A stretch of 64,000 nt of DNA. Origin: Aquisalimonas sp007126095 (lineage in GTDB: Bacteria; Pseudomonadota; Gammaproteobacteria; Nitrococcales; Aquisalimonadaceae). Positions 41,603 to 50,782 of the stretch are shown here, piece by piece; the first letter of the stretch is position 1; each line of letters opens with the position of its first letter. Below the pieces are notes generated by a model that saw only the letters and a program-made list of their open reading frames with translations, had not been told where the DNA came from and did no database searches. The stretch lies in the NCBI RefSeq assembly GCF_048323695.1, contig NZ_JBLWFT010000003.1, positions 62,001 through 126,000 on the forward strand, in the 5' to 3' direction. The translations under genes and the position numbers were made by a program.

Positions 41603-44017
41603 ATGACGGCGACGCAGACGACGCAGACGACGCCGTCGGTGGCGGAGCGCCCCGCGAGCAGGGTTGCCACCCTGCTCGCGGGGGTGTTCCTCATCTCGCT
41701 GGCCTTTCTCGGCCTGCAGATCACACTCACCCGGGTGCTTTCGGTCGCCCTCTCCCATCACTACGTGTTCGCCGTGGTGTCACTGGCGCTCCTGGGGCTC
41801 GGGGTGGGCGGGGTCGTGGTCCACCTCCTGCACCGGCGCTGGGTGGGGACGCGCACGGCGCCTGCACTTCTGGCACTGTTCGGCGCCGCGTCCGCCGTGG
41901 TGATCGCCATCGCCATCGGCCTGGTGCTCGCCCTGGCACAGCGGTCCAGCATGCACGAATACGGGCTCGCCTTCTTTGCGGTCATTTTCCTGCCGTTTCT
42001 GGCCGCCGGCCTGTTCTTCGCCGAGCTCTACCGCCGCCACGCCGCCATGAGCGGACCGCTCTACGGTGCCGACCTGGTCGGTGCCGCCGCCGGTGCAGTG
42101 GTGGCGGTGATCGCGCTGAATATCTGGGGCGGCATCGGCGGCAGTTTCGCGCTGGCAGCCCTGGCGGCGGGCGGCAGTCTATTGCTGGCGCGGGCCGCGG
42201 AAGGCGGCCGGGCGCTGGCGCTCACCGCCTCCGGGCTGGCCCTGATCGCGACCCTGGGGCTCACGCTGCTGCAGGCAACCGGCACGCTCGGCACGGATCT
42301 GCCCGTGGGCAACAACCCGGAGAAGGAGATCCACGACGCCATTCACGGCCCTCGCGAGGGAGCCGTGACCGACACCCGCTGGAGCGCCTTCGGTCGCACG
42401 GACCTCATCACCTACGCCCGCACCGACCACCACCGCGACCTGTACATCGACGGCACGGCAGGCACGCCCATGTACCGTTTTACGGGTGATCTGGCGAACC
42501 CGGGCGATGCCGTGGAAACGCTGGAGCAGGAGTTCCCCGGGCGCTTCCCCTTTCTGTTCATGGACGAGCAGCGGCGCGACAACGCGCTGATCATCGGCCC
42601 CGGTGGCGGCCGGGACGTGCTCCTGGCCGCGCGGGCCGGATTCGAGTCGATCACGGCGGTGGAGGTCAACCGGGAACTCCTGGGCATCGTCCGCGACCAG
42701 GGGGCCTACAACGGCGGTCTCTATACCGATTTCGACCATATCAACGTCCGCCACGGCGAAGGCCGACACTTCATCAAACGCAGCGATGATTCCTACGACC
42801 TCATCTTCATGAGCCTGCCGGTCACCAACACCAGCCGCAGCCGGGAGGGCTTCGCCCTGACGGAGAACTTCCTGCTGACGGAACAGGCGGTGGGCGAGTA
42901 CCTGGATCACCTCAACGAAGGCGGCCAGCTCGTGGTGGTAACCCACGATGAGCTGGCCATTCTGCGACTGCTGCGGATCACCCTCGATGCCATGGCCGGC
43001 CGGGACATGGACACGCCCGAGGCGATGGAGCACATCTACATTCTCGGCTCGTTCCCCTACCCCGTGTTCGTGGTGGCGGACGAGCCGTTTTCGCCCTCCA
43101 CGGCCCGGCGCATTCTCCGGCAGGCCGGCAACGTGGGTTTCTCCACGAACGCCAGTTTCGCGCCGCACGTGCGCCAGCAGGGGGCCATGAACCCGCTGTT
43201 GCAGGCCATGGCCCACGGGGGATTGTCGCTGGACGACGCCGTGGCACGGGTCGAGGAACAGGGTCACAACCTCTCGGCGGTAACGGACAATCGTCCCTTT
43301 TTCTACCACTTCGAACAGGAGCTGCCCGAGGCCATCCAGTGGCTGTTCTGGGCCGCGCTGGGAGCCGGTGCCCTGGTGCTGCTCCCACCCCTTGCCCGCG
43401 GGTTCCGCCACCCGACCGGCGGCAAGCGACGATTGCCGCGGCAGGTGCTGCTGTTCGCGGCAATCGGGCTGGGTTTCATGCTCGTCGAGGTGTCGCTGGT
43501 TCAGCGCCTGACCCTGTTCCTCGGCGATCCGGTGCTGTCGCTGGCGGTGCTTCTGTTCGCCCTGCTGGTATTCATGGGGCTGGGGAGCCTGGTATCCAGC
43601 CGGGTCGCGCCCACACGCTTCGGTGCCGCCCTAGCGGCGGCAGCAGCGGCCGTGGTGGTTGTCACGCTGGCATTCGCGTGGTGGTTGCCTGCGCTCCTCG
43701 ACTGGCTGATGCCCCTGGGCCTCTCCGGCCGGATCGTCGCCAGCGCTGTGTTGATTGCGCCGCTCTCCTTCGCCCTGGGCTTTCCGTTCCCCATCGTGGT
43801 GCGCTCCCTGGATCTCCAGCGCCATGGCGACGCAGTACCCTGGATGTGGGCGATCAACGGGGTCTTCTCGGTGCTCGGCGCCGTGACCGCAGTGGTCATC
43901 GCCATGACAGTCGGTCTCAGCGAAGTGCTGCTGGCGGGGGCGGTCTGCTACGGGCTCGTGCTGCTGCTGACCCTGCACCCCGACGGCCGGCCACAGGCGT
44001 TCAGCATGCGGCGGTAA
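41603..44017 (+). CDS. Membrane-embedded spermidine-synthase-like protein
   Basis: This 804-aa protein has about six to seven N-terminal helices, a central aminopropyltransferase/methyltransferase-like Rossmann domain (ALIIGPGGGRDVLLAARAGF, ITAVEVNRELLG, about 330-460) and another helical bundle at the C-terminus. Such 'spermine synthase with MFS-like helices' proteins are widespread but uncharacterised. The usual aminopropyltransferase Asp pair is not obvious, so polyamine synthesis should not be assumed. It begins four bases after dctM. Confidence 0.8.
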   Translation: MTATQTTQTTPSVAERPASRVATLLAGVFLISLAFLGLQITLTRVLSVALSHHYVFAVVSLALLGLGVGGVVVHLLHRRWVGTRTAPALLALFGAASAVVIAIAIGLVLALAQRSSMHEYGLAFFAVIFLPFLAAGLFFAELYRRHAAMSGPLYGADLVGAAAGAVVAVIALNIWGGIGGSFALAALAAGGSLLLARAAEGGRALALTASGLALIATLGLTLLQATGTLGTDLPVGNNPEKEIHDAIHGPREGAVTDTRWSAFGRTDLITYARTDHHRDLYIDGTAGTPMYRFTGDLANPGDAVETLEQEFPGRFPFLFMDEQRRDNALIIGPGGGRDVLLAARAGFESITAVEVNRELLGIVRDQGAYNGGLYTDFDHINVRHGEGRHFIKRSDDSYDLIFMSLPVTNTSRSREGFALTENFLLTEQAVGEYLDHLNEGGQLVVVTHDELAILRLLRITLDAMAGRDMDTPEAMEHIYILGSFPYPVFVVADEPFSPSTARRILRQAGNVGFSTNASFAPHVRQQGAMNPLLQAMAHGGLSLDDAVARVEEQGHNLSAVTDNRPFFYHFEQELPEAIQWLFWAALGAGALVLLPPLARGFRHPTGGKRRLPRQVLLFAAIGLGFMLVEVSLVQRLTLFLGDPVLSLAVLLFALLVFMGLGSLVSSRVAPTRFGAALAAAAAAVVVVTLAFAWWLPALLDWLMPLGLSGRIVASAVLIAPLSFALGFPFPIVVRSLDLQRHGDAVPWMWAINGVFSVLGAVTAVVIAMTVGLSEVLLAGAVCYGLVLLLTLHPDGRPQAFSMRR

Positions 44018-44066
44018 CACCGGGATAGCACAGTGCACGCCATCCCGGCGCCGGCGACCATGCGCC

Positions 44067-44570
44067 TCAGTAGCCGCTCAGGTCCGGGTTCTGCTCCAGG
44101 GCTTCCACGGCCGCTTCGGCGAAGTAGGAGTACTGAATCGCATGCTGCGCAATACAGTAGTCGTGAGACGCACTGCCCGGCGACTGGCGCAGCACCTGGG
44201 TGCACAGTTGCGACAGGCGCTCGTGCAGTTCTTCGGCGCCACGGGCGCGGGTGTCGTCTTCAACCGCGTCGATGTGACCGCGGAACTCATCCGCCTTCCG
44301 TTCACCCTGCTCGCGCATGCACGCCGCGCGGTCGTCACCGGAGGCGTCTTCACACGCCGCTTCGAACCGCTCGCGCATGCTCGCCAGGTTATCCTCGAAC
44401 GATTCGCGCTCCTCGGCCATGCAGTCGTCATGGTCCGGGGCGCCCTTGCCGGCACCCGCCATGGCGCAGGTCCCTTCCAGGTAGTCGCGGAGCTTCTCGC
44501 CGTCCTCCGCCGCAGCGGCCAGAGGCATGCAGGCCAGAGTGAACAGAATCAGGCCGAGAGTGCGTCTCAT
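44067..44570 (-). CDS. Small periplasmic cysteine-containing protein of unknown function
   Basis: The 167-aa protein has a signal peptide (RRTLGLILFTLACMPLAAAA) and a highly charged helical body with about six spaced cysteines (GTCAMAG, DDCMAEE, AACED, AACMREQ, LCTQV, DYCIAQ) that could pair as disulfides. No family is recognised. ATG at 44570 follows GGAGAG; a much longer frame upstream is a shadow of the opposite-strand transporter. Confidence 0.7.
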   Translation of the reverse strand: MRRTLGLILFTLACMPLAAAAEDGEKLRDYLEGTCAMAGAGKGAPDHDDCMAEERESFEDNLASMRERFEAACEDASGDDRAACMREQGERKADEFRGHIDAVEDDTRARGAEELHERLSQLCTQVLRQSPGSASHDYCIAQHAIQYSYFAEAAVEALEQNPDLSGY

Positions 44571-44716
44571 GGGCGTCTCTCCTCGTTTGTCGTTATGGGA
44601 CCGATCTATGCGGCCAGGGGTTATAACGGTGTTTCCGGAACAGGCATGATAACCGATTCGAGGGGCGCCCGGCCCGCCATTCAGTACAACGCACCCAAGG
44701 GACTGACAGGCAGCCC

Positions 44717-45640
44717 ATGAACCGCGCGATTCTCGAGCAGGCGCTGAAAGGCGCCCCGGTGGTGTTCCTGCTGATGTGGGCCAGCGGCTTCGTCTTCGCC
44801 GCCATGGCGCTGCCTCACACCGATCCAATGACGCTGCTGGCCTTACGCTACGCGCTGGTGGTGGCGGTGCTGCTGCCGCTGTACTTGCTGTTGCGCCCGG
44901 CGTTGCCGAAGACACCGCTTGAATGGCTGCATGTGGCGGTGGTCGGCCTGTGCATTCAGGTGTTCTTCTTCGGCGGCGTTTACATGGCGCTGGAGTACGG
45001 CCTGTCGGCGGGTGCCGTGGCGCTGATCGCCTCCCTCCACCCGATCGTGGTCGGCTTTCTGGCGGCGCCGCTGGTGGGGGAGCGGGTCAACCTGCAGGGC
45101 TGGATAGGCCTGATCCTGGGCCTTCTGGGCGCCGGCATCGTGATTACCTCCCGCATGGCGGTGGAGACGACCTCGCTGATCAGCGTCGGGTTTGCCGTGT
45201 GTTCGCTGCTGGCCATGACATCCGCGACTCTGTACGAGAAACGCTTCGGAGTCGCGCAGCATCCGGTGAGTGCCAACATCATTCAGTGCGGCATCGGCTT
45301 TCTGGTGCTGATGCCCATCGCCTGGGCGCTGGAGCCGCTGCGCGTGGACTGGACCGGCGAGTTCCTCATTGCGATCACCTATCTGGTGGTCGGCAACTCC
45401 CTGATAGCGGTCACGCTGCTCCTGGCAATGGTGCGCCTGGGTCTGGCATCGCGGGTCTCGGCGCTGTTCTTCCTGGTTCCGCCGGTGTCGGCCGTAATCG
45501 CCTGGCTGGTACTGGGTGAGGTGATGCCCCTTGCCGCCTGGGGCGGGATCCTGCTGGCGGCTGTGGGGGTGGCACTGATCAGCGAGCCCGGCCAGCAGGC
45601 ACGGCGGGCGCTGACGGCGCGTCTTCGCACGGGGTCGTGA
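44717..45640 (+). CDS. EamA/DMT-family transporter
   Basis: The 307-aa protein has ten hydrophobic segments arranged as two EamA repeats. It contains the conserved ASLHPIVVGFLAAPLVGE and VPPVSAVIAWLVLGEVMP, each following a short membrane turn. The family exports or imports metabolites and amino acids; the substrate is unknown. It is convergent with rplS across a bidirectional hairpin. Confidence 0.88.
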   Translation: MNRAILEQALKGAPVVFLLMWASGFVFAAMALPHTDPMTLLALRYALVVAVLLPLYLLLRPALPKTPLEWLHVAVVGLCIQVFFFGGVYMALEYGLSAGAVALIASLHPIVVGFLAAPLVGERVNLQGWIGLILGLLGAGIVITSRMAVETTSLISVGFAVCSLLAMTSATLYEKRFGVAQHPVSANIIQCGIGFLVLMPIAWALEPLRVDWTGEFLIAITYLVVGNSLIAVTLLLAMVRLGLASRVSALFFLVPPVSAVIAWLVLGEVMPLAAWGGILLAAVGVALISEPGQQARRALTARLRTGS

Positions 45641-45665
45641 CGGCTCTCTGGTCAATGCCGGGCAC

Positions 45666-45701
45666 GCAAAAACCCGCCGGTGCAGATGCAGCCGGCGGGT
45701 T
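45666..45701 (-). terminator. Terminator of the rpsP-rplS operon
   Basis: AACCCGCCGG (45671-45680) pairs with CCGGCGGGTT (45692-45701). On the minus strand the stem runs into TTTTTGCG. Confidence 0.85.
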
Positions 45702-45742
45702 CTTCGAGGCGTTCCGATCCGAAGCGGCGTTTCGGGTGCCGC

Positions 45743-46096
45743 TCAGACCTTCTCGCGGATGCGGGCGGCCTTGCCGCTGAGCTCGCGCAGGTAGTACAGC
45801 TTGGCGCGGCGCACATCACCACGACGCTTGACCTTGATGCTCTCGATCAGCGGGCTGTAGGTCTGGAAGACACGCTCCACACCCGTGCCGTGAGAGGTCT
45901 TGCGCACGGTGAACGCAGAATCCAGGCCGCGGTTGCGCTTGGCAATGACCACGCCTTCGAAGGGCTGCAGCCGCTCGCGGTTGCCTTCCCGGACGCGCAC
46001 CTGCACCAGCACGGTATCACCCGGGGCAAACTCAGGCACATCGCGGCCCAGCGCCTCGATCTGTTCCTTGTTGAGCTCGTCAATGATGTTGGTCAT
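45743..46096 (-). CDS. rplS: Large ribosomal subunit protein bL19
   Basis: The 117-aa protein has the L19 core PEFAPGDTVLVQVRVREGNR, QPFEGVVIAKRNRGLDSAFT and RRGDVRRAKLYYLRELSGKA. Last gene of the rpsP-rimM-trmD-rplS operon. Confidence 0.98.
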   Translation of the reverse strand: MTNIIDELNKEQIEALGRDVPEFAPGDTVLVQVRVREGNRERLQPFEGVVIAKRNRGLDSAFTVRKTSHGTGVERVFQTYSPLIESIKVKRRGDVRRAKLYYLRELSGKAARIREKV

Positions 46097-46116
46097 GCCG
46101 TTATCCTCTGCCGGTG

Positions 46117-46893
46117 TCAGACCGGCTTGTTCCGGTCGTCGGTTCGATATTCATCGATAAATTCCCGCAGCAGCCTGCGGCTGTCCGCGTCCAGTTCCTG
46201 CCCCGCCAGCAGGTCGGGCCGACGCAACCACGTCCGGCCCAGCGCCTGCTTCCGCCTCCAGCGGGCGATGGCCTGATGGTCTCCGCCGAGAAGAACCGGC
46301 GGCACGCCCTGGCCATCAATGTCTTCGGGTCGGGTGTAGTGCGGATAGTCCAGCACCCCCGCCGCAAACGAGTCCTCCGCCGCGGAGTCCTCGTGGCCCA
46401 GTGCACCGGGCAACAGCCGGCTCACCGCATCGATGACGGTCATGGCGGGCAACTCACCGCCACTTAGGACGAAATCTCCGATGGAGAGCTCCTCGTCCAC
46501 TTCCGCTTCCAGCAACCGCTCGTCGACGCCTTCGTAACGGCTGCAGAGCAGAATGATCCGCTCCCGCGATGCCAGTTCCGCCACTTTCGCCTGATCCAGC
46601 CGGCGCCCCTGGGGGCTCAGGTGGATCACGCGGGCCGGCGCCTGGCCGTCCTGCCGCGCGCGACGGATGGTGGTGCGCAGCGGCTCCACTTTCATGACCA
46701 TCCCCGGACCGCCGCCGTAGGATCGGTCATCAACGGTTCTGTGGCGATCCACGGCGTCGTCCCGCGGATCCCAGGTCACCAGCTGCAGCAGGCCACGATC
46801 GGCCGTGCGCCCGGTGACTCCGTACTGAGCAACCGCCTCGACCAGTTGCGGGAACAGCGTGATGACGTCAACGCGCATGTTCCCTCCGGCCAC
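46117..46893 (-). CDS. trmD: tRNA (guanine37-N1)-methyltransferase TrmD
   Basis: The 258-aa SPOUT methyltransferase makes m1G37 and prevents frameshifting. It has RVDVITLFPQLV at the start, DDRSYGGGPGMVMK, the knotted SAM site LLCSRYEGVDERL, and SIGDFVLSGGELPAM. It lies seven bases after rimM in the operon. Confidence 0.98.
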   Translation of the reverse strand: MAGGNMRVDVITLFPQLVEAVAQYGVTGRTADRGLLQLVTWDPRDDAVDRHRTVDDRSYGGGPGMVMKVEPLRTTIRRARQDGQAPARVIHLSPQGRRLDQAKVAELASRERIILLCSRYEGVDERLLEAEVDEELSIGDFVLSGGELPAMTVIDAVSRLLPGALGHEDSAAEDSFAAGVLDYPHYTRPEDIDGQGVPPVLLGGDHQAIARWRRKQALGRTWLRRPDLLAGQELDADSRRLLREFIDEYRTDDRNKPV

Positions 46894-46899
46894 TGCCGC

Positions 46900-47415
46900 T
46901 CAGAAGTCGGAATCCCAGTCGACCTCGATCACGCCTGCTTCGAGATCGACCCGGTGAACGAATTGATCCAGAACCAGGGGGATCAGCCGTTCACGCTCTC
47001 CATGGACAACCAGCACGTCATTGGCCCCGGTCGCCATCATGTGCGACACGGTACCGAAGTCGACGCCCTCGCGGTTGTAAACCCGCAGGCCCTGGAGGTC
47101 GAACCAGTAATACTCGCCTTCCTGCAGCGGCGGCAGTTCCGCACGGGGCAGCGCGATGTTACAGCCCATCAGGGCGCGCGCCTGATCCCGGTCGTCACAC
47201 CCTTCCAGGCGTGCCACCACCGCTTTGCCCTGGCGGCGCCCGTCCTCAACCTTGAGACGGCGCCACTCCCCATCGAAGGGAAGATGCCAATGACTGTACT
47301 GCAGGATGTTCTCGCGCGGATCGGTATAGGAATAAATCCGCACCCATCCACTCACGCCGAAAATCCCGGAGACCCGCCCCAGGACGATCAGCCGGGTGTC
47401 GTCGTCATCCGCCAC
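46900..47415 (-). CDS. rimM: Ribosome maturation factor RimM
   Basis: The 171-aa 30S assembly factor has LGRVSGIFGVSGWVRIYSYT, the middle LMGCNIALPRAELPPL and the PRC-barrel part with YYWFDLQGLRV, DVLVVHG and IPLVLDQFV. It sits between rpsP and trmD as usual. Its N-terminus starts MADDDDTRL, an acidic lead consistent with a halophile. Confidence 0.96.
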   Translation of the reverse strand: MADDDDTRLIVLGRVSGIFGVSGWVRIYSYTDPRENILQYSHWHLPFDGEWRRLKVEDGRRQGKAVVARLEGCDDRDQARALMGCNIALPRAELPPLQEGEYYWFDLQGLRVYNREGVDFGTVSHMMATGANDVLVVHGERERLIPLVLDQFVHRVDLEAGVIEVDWDSDF

Positions 47416-47444
47416 GGCGACTCACCCCTTGACCAGGCAGCCGC

Positions 47445-47711
47445 TCAGGCGCTGACCTGCTGCTCCTTGCGGGCCTTCTTGATCAGCTGGTTCACGCGCT
47501 CGGACGGGCGTGCACCCTGCTCGATCCAGTGATCCACGCGCTCCAGGTTCAGGCGCAGCGGATTCTCGGCTTCCTGACCACGGGCCACGGGGTTGTAGAA
47601 GCCCAGACGCTCGATGAACCGACCATCCCGCGCCTCACGGCTGTCGGTGACAACCACGTAGTAGAAGGGGCTCTTCTTGGCGCCGCCACGTGCCAGACGA
47701 ATGGTAACCAT
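47445..47711 (-). CDS. rpsP: Small ribosomal subunit protein bS16
   Basis: The 88-aa protein begins MVTIRLARGGAKKSPFYYVV and has RDGRFIERLGFYNPVA, diagnostic of S16. First gene of the rpsP-rimM-trmD-rplS operon. Confidence 0.98.
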   Translation of the reverse strand: MVTIRLARGGAKKSPFYYVVVTDSREARDGRFIERLGFYNPVARGQEAENPLRLNLERVDHWIEQGARPSERVNQLIKKARKEQQVSA

Positions 47712-47835
47712 GTATTGACTATCCCTCAGAACTGTCCGGAATGCGGGAAACCCGCTGCTTCGGTGAATCGCGCATTGTACTGAATTTCATGCGCATGTGA
47801 AGGGGTGGCATTGGGTAACATGCGCTTTACCCGCG

Positions 47836-48864
47836 TTATTCCCCACCCGGGGTCGCGAGCGCCCCGACGACGCCGCGCAGGCCAATGGCCACGCGGGCGA
47901 GACGATCGTAATCCAGTCGCTCCGGCGTATCGCCCGGGCGATGGTATTGGGGATCCCGGAACGGCAGTGTATCGGTGACCAGAAACGCGGCATACCCGGC
48001 ATCCCAGAACGGGCGGTGATCCGACCAGCCAATGCCCGGCACGGCGGCGGGCAGCGCCGCGCCTTCGGAGGGAATGGTGGCCTCACCGCGGAAGGCGCCA
48101 ACGGCGCGCCGCACGAGATTGGCATCGCGCGTGCGGGAGACGAAGCCGATGAAGTTGCCATGGTCCGGGTAGAACCACCGGATCCAGTCGTAGGGATAGT
48201 GCTGGCTCCCGGACGCGTTGCTGTAGTACCCCAGCCCGTCCAGCGCCATCATGGCGGTAATCGCCTCACCCGCCTCGGCCGCGTCCCGCGCGTAGGCCTC
48301 GCTGCCCATGTCACTGGTCTGATGGAAGGGCTGCTCCTCATTGGCGAAGGCGATGAAGCGCAGCGTGCGCGGCTGCGGGTTCTCCCGGGCCCAGGCGGCC
48401 AGCGCCAGGAGCACGGCAACACCGGAGGCGTTGTCGTTGGCCCCGGGCGAGCCGGGCACCGTGTCGTAGTGGGCACCGACGATCACCACCTCGTCCGCGG
48501 AGCGCGTGCCCGGCACCTCGGCGACCACATTGACGGCGCGCTCCCCCATCCAGCGTCCGCCCTGCAGCACGTAGACATGCCGATCCGGGGCCACACCCAT
48601 TGCACTGAGGCGCTGCTCCAGCCAGTCCACCGTCGCCGCCATGGAACCGTCCGTGCGCATGTTGCGCTCGCCGACCCCCTCCGCCAGCGAGCGCACATCC
48701 GCTTCCAGCGTCGTCGCCAGCGCGGACGTCTCGCCATCGGGGGGCGCCAGGGGCTCGGTGACACTCTTCCCCGGCATCCAGGTACTCCACAGCACGGCAC
48801 CCACCGGCACCGCCACTGCCAGCACACCGACCACCGTCACTCGCAGCCAGCCCGTCACCTGCAC
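47836..48864 (-). CDS. M28-family zinc metallopeptidase, membrane-anchored or secreted
   Basis: The 342-aa protein has an N-terminal hydrophobic segment (LRVTVVGVLAVAVPVGAVLW). The M28 metal motifs follow: VGAHYDTVPGSPGANDNASG (His and Asp), FIAFANEEQPF (Glu pair), LDGLGYY and the late DHRPFWDAGYAAFLVTDT. The family includes aminopeptidases acting outside the cytoplasm. No partner genes adjoin it. Confidence 0.9.
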   Translation of the reverse strand: MQVTGWLRVTVVGVLAVAVPVGAVLWSTWMPGKSVTEPLAPPDGETSALATTLEADVRSLAEGVGERNMRTDGSMAATVDWLEQRLSAMGVAPDRHVYVLQGGRWMGERAVNVVAEVPGTRSADEVVIVGAHYDTVPGSPGANDNASGVAVLLALAAWARENPQPRTLRFIAFANEEQPFHQTSDMGSEAYARDAAEAGEAITAMMALDGLGYYSNASGSQHYPYDWIRWFYPDHGNFIGFVSRTRDANLVRRAVGAFRGEATIPSEGAALPAAVPGIGWSDHRPFWDAGYAAFLVTDTLPFRDPQYHRPGDTPERLDYDRLARVAIGLRGVVGALATPGGE

Positions 48865-48955
48865 CTCGCCTGTCTACCGCCGCTGAAACACTGTTATGGA
48901 CACCACGCTCAGGCGCGTTATTGTCATGGTAATGACGGTAACCCGGGATCGCCCC

Positions 48956-49591
48956 ATGAGCCACGACCACGACCATGATCACGACCACAGCCACGTACCG
49001 CCGGAGCCGGCACTGCGGGTCCAGGCGCTCGAGTCGCTGCTCACGCGCAAGGGCCTGGTGGACCCCGGCGCGCTCGAAGCCATCATCGAGACCTACTCCA
49101 ACGATGTGGGGCCGCGCAACGGCGCACGCGTTGTGGCCCGCTCCTGGGTGGACCCCGAGTATCGCCAGTGGCTGCTGGATGACGCCACCGCCGCCATTGC
49201 CCACCTGGGCTACCAGGGGCGTCAGGGCGAGCACATGGTGGCGGTGGAGAATACCGACCGCGTTCACAACCTGGTGGTGTGCACGCTGTGCTCCTGCTAC
49301 CCGTGGACCGTTCTCGGCATCCCGCCCACCTGGTACAAGTCGGAGGCCTACCGGGCGCGGGCGGTCCGTGAGCCCCGGGCGGTCCTGCGGGAGTTCGGCC
49401 TGGACCTGGATGACAGTGTCGATATTCGCCTCTGGGACAGCACCGCGGAGATCCGTTACCTGGTCATCCCGCAGCGCCCCGCCGGGACCGACGACTGGAA
49501 CGAAGAAGCGCTGGCGGACCTGGTCACCCGTGACGCCATGGTCGGCGCCGGCCGCGCGCTGACGCCGGACACTGCAGGAGGTGACGCATGA
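48956..49591 (+). CDS. nthA: Nitrile hydratase, alpha subunit (cobalt type)
   Basis: The 211-aa subunit hydrates nitriles to amides together with beta. The metal claw is VCTLCSCYPW with Cys109, Cys112 and Cys114; Thr110 marks the cobalt class (iron enzymes have Ser). The start at 48956 gives MSHDHDHDHDHSH, a His/Asp-rich tail that could bind cobalt; an earlier in-frame start would add about 20 residues without family support. The stop overlaps the beta-subunit start. Confidence 0.95.
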   Translation: MSHDHDHDHDHSHVPPEPALRVQALESLLTRKGLVDPGALEAIIETYSNDVGPRNGARVVARSWVDPEYRQWLLDDATAAIAHLGYQGRQGEHMVAVENTDRVHNLVVCTLCSCYPWTVLGIPPTWYKSEAYRARAVREPRAVLREFGLDLDDSVDIRLWDSTAEIRYLVIPQRPAGTDDWNEEALADLVTRDAMVGAGRALTPDTAGGDA

Positions 49592-50238
49592 ACGGCGCAC
49601 ACGACCTGGGCGGCATGCACGGCTTCGGCGCCGTGCCGGACGTCCTCGACACCCACCCCCACCCGGACTGGTACAACCGCGCCATGGCGATGACCGTGGT
49701 CATGGCTGCCTGGGGGCGCTGGAACATCGACGCCAGCCGCAGGGCCCGGGAGGACATGCACCCGGCACGCTACCTGGGCTACGGCTACTACGAGCGCTGG
49801 GTCGACGCCCTGGAGCGGCTCATGGTGGAAACCGGCCTGGTCACCGAGGAGGAGCTGCGCACCGGCGAGCCCGCCGGAGAGTCGCTCACGCCGCCGGTGG
49901 ATGCTGCCGGCGCCCGCGCCATGCTACGCCGCGGCGGCCCGACGGAGCGGGACATCGACACGCAGCCCCGGTTCCGGGTGGGCGACCGGGTGGTCACCAC
50001 TAACGAGCATCCGCAGGGGCACACCCGGCTGCCCCGTTACGCCCGCGGTCACGAAGGCATCATCCTGCGCCACCACGGCGGCCACGTACTGCCCGACACC
50101 AACGCCCACTTCCAGGGCGAACACCCCGACCACCTCTACACGGTGCAGTTCCAGGCGCGGGATCTGTGGGGTTCCGAGGCGACTGAAGGCGATACCGTGA
50201 TGCTCGACCTGTGGGAGACCTATCTCCATGCGCAGTGA
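49588..50238 (+). CDS. nthB: Nitrile hydratase, beta subunit
   Basis: The 216-aa partner begins MNGAHDLGGMHGFG, the standard beta start, and ends with the SH3-like barrel (FRVGDRVVTTNEHPQGHTRL, YTVQFQARDLWG). It overlaps nthA by four bases and the accessory gene by eleven. The alpha-beta-accessory order is that of cobalt-type operons. Confidence 0.95.
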   Translation: MNGAHDLGGMHGFGAVPDVLDTHPHPDWYNRAMAMTVVMAAWGRWNIDASRRAREDMHPARYLGYGYYERWVDALERLMVETGLVTEEELRTGEPAGESLTPPVDAAGARAMLRRGGPTERDIDTQPRFRVGDRVVTTNEHPQGHTRLPRYARGHEGIILRHHGGHVLPDTNAHFQGEHPDHLYTVQFQARDLWGSEATEGDTVMLDLWETYLHAQ

Positions 50239-50590
50239 CGAACAGCCTCCGTTCGAAGCGCCCTGGCAGGCCCAGGCCTTCGCCATGACCGTCCACCTGA
50301 ACGAGTGCGGCGTGTTCACCTGGAGTGAGTGGGCGGACGCCCTGGCCACGGAGCGCAAACGCTCCGCGGACGCCGGCATCGCGGACGCGCCGGACCAGTA
50401 TTACCTGGACTGGCTGCGGGCACTGGAAGGCCTGCTCACCCGGAGGGGCGAAGCGGCGGCCGAGGACCTTACCGCCTTCCGCGAGGCCTGGGTCGCCGCC
50501 TATGAAACCACGCCCCATGGTCACCCCGTCCACCTGGAGAAGGGGTTCGAGGCGCTTGGTAAACCGGCACCGGAGGGGGCGCGACGGTAG
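50228..50590 (+). CDS. Nitrile hydratase accessory/activator protein
   Basis: The 120-aa protein resembles the N-terminal part of the beta subunit (PWQAQAFAMTVHLNECGVFT, WVAAYETTPHGHPV), as do the small activators that deliver cobalt-loaded alpha subunit. It overlaps nthB and ends the operon; palindromic repeat cluster C follows. No amidase or nitrilase gene is adjacent to use the amide product. Confidence 0.88.
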   Translation: MRSDEQPPFEAPWQAQAFAMTVHLNECGVFTWSEWADALATERKRSADAGIADAPDQYYLDWLRALEGLLTRRGEAAAEDLTAFREAWVAAYETTPHGHPVHLEKGFEALGKPAPEGARR

Positions 50591-50601
50591 GCCTCGTTGG
50601 G

Positions 50602-50774
50602 TTGGTGGACCTGAAGGTCCACCCTACGGCTACCACGGCAATGCGTCCCGCCAGACTGCGTCGGGGCGTAGGCGTAGGATAGATCTTCAGATCTACCATC
50701 GGGCGGACCGTGCATTGACGTCATGGACCGTTGCCTGGAAATCTCGATGGTGGACCTGAAGGTCCAACCTACGG
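50602..50774. repeat. Palindromic extragenic elements, cluster C (three copies: forward, reverse, forward)
   Basis: Copies are 50602-50629 (core GGTGGACCTGAAGGTCCACC), inverted 50673-50700 (arms TAGATC/GATCTA) and 50746-50774 (one arm mismatch). The inverted copy has changed bases in both arms so that the stem persists. Confidence 0.92.
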
Positions 50775-50782
50775 TTACAACC

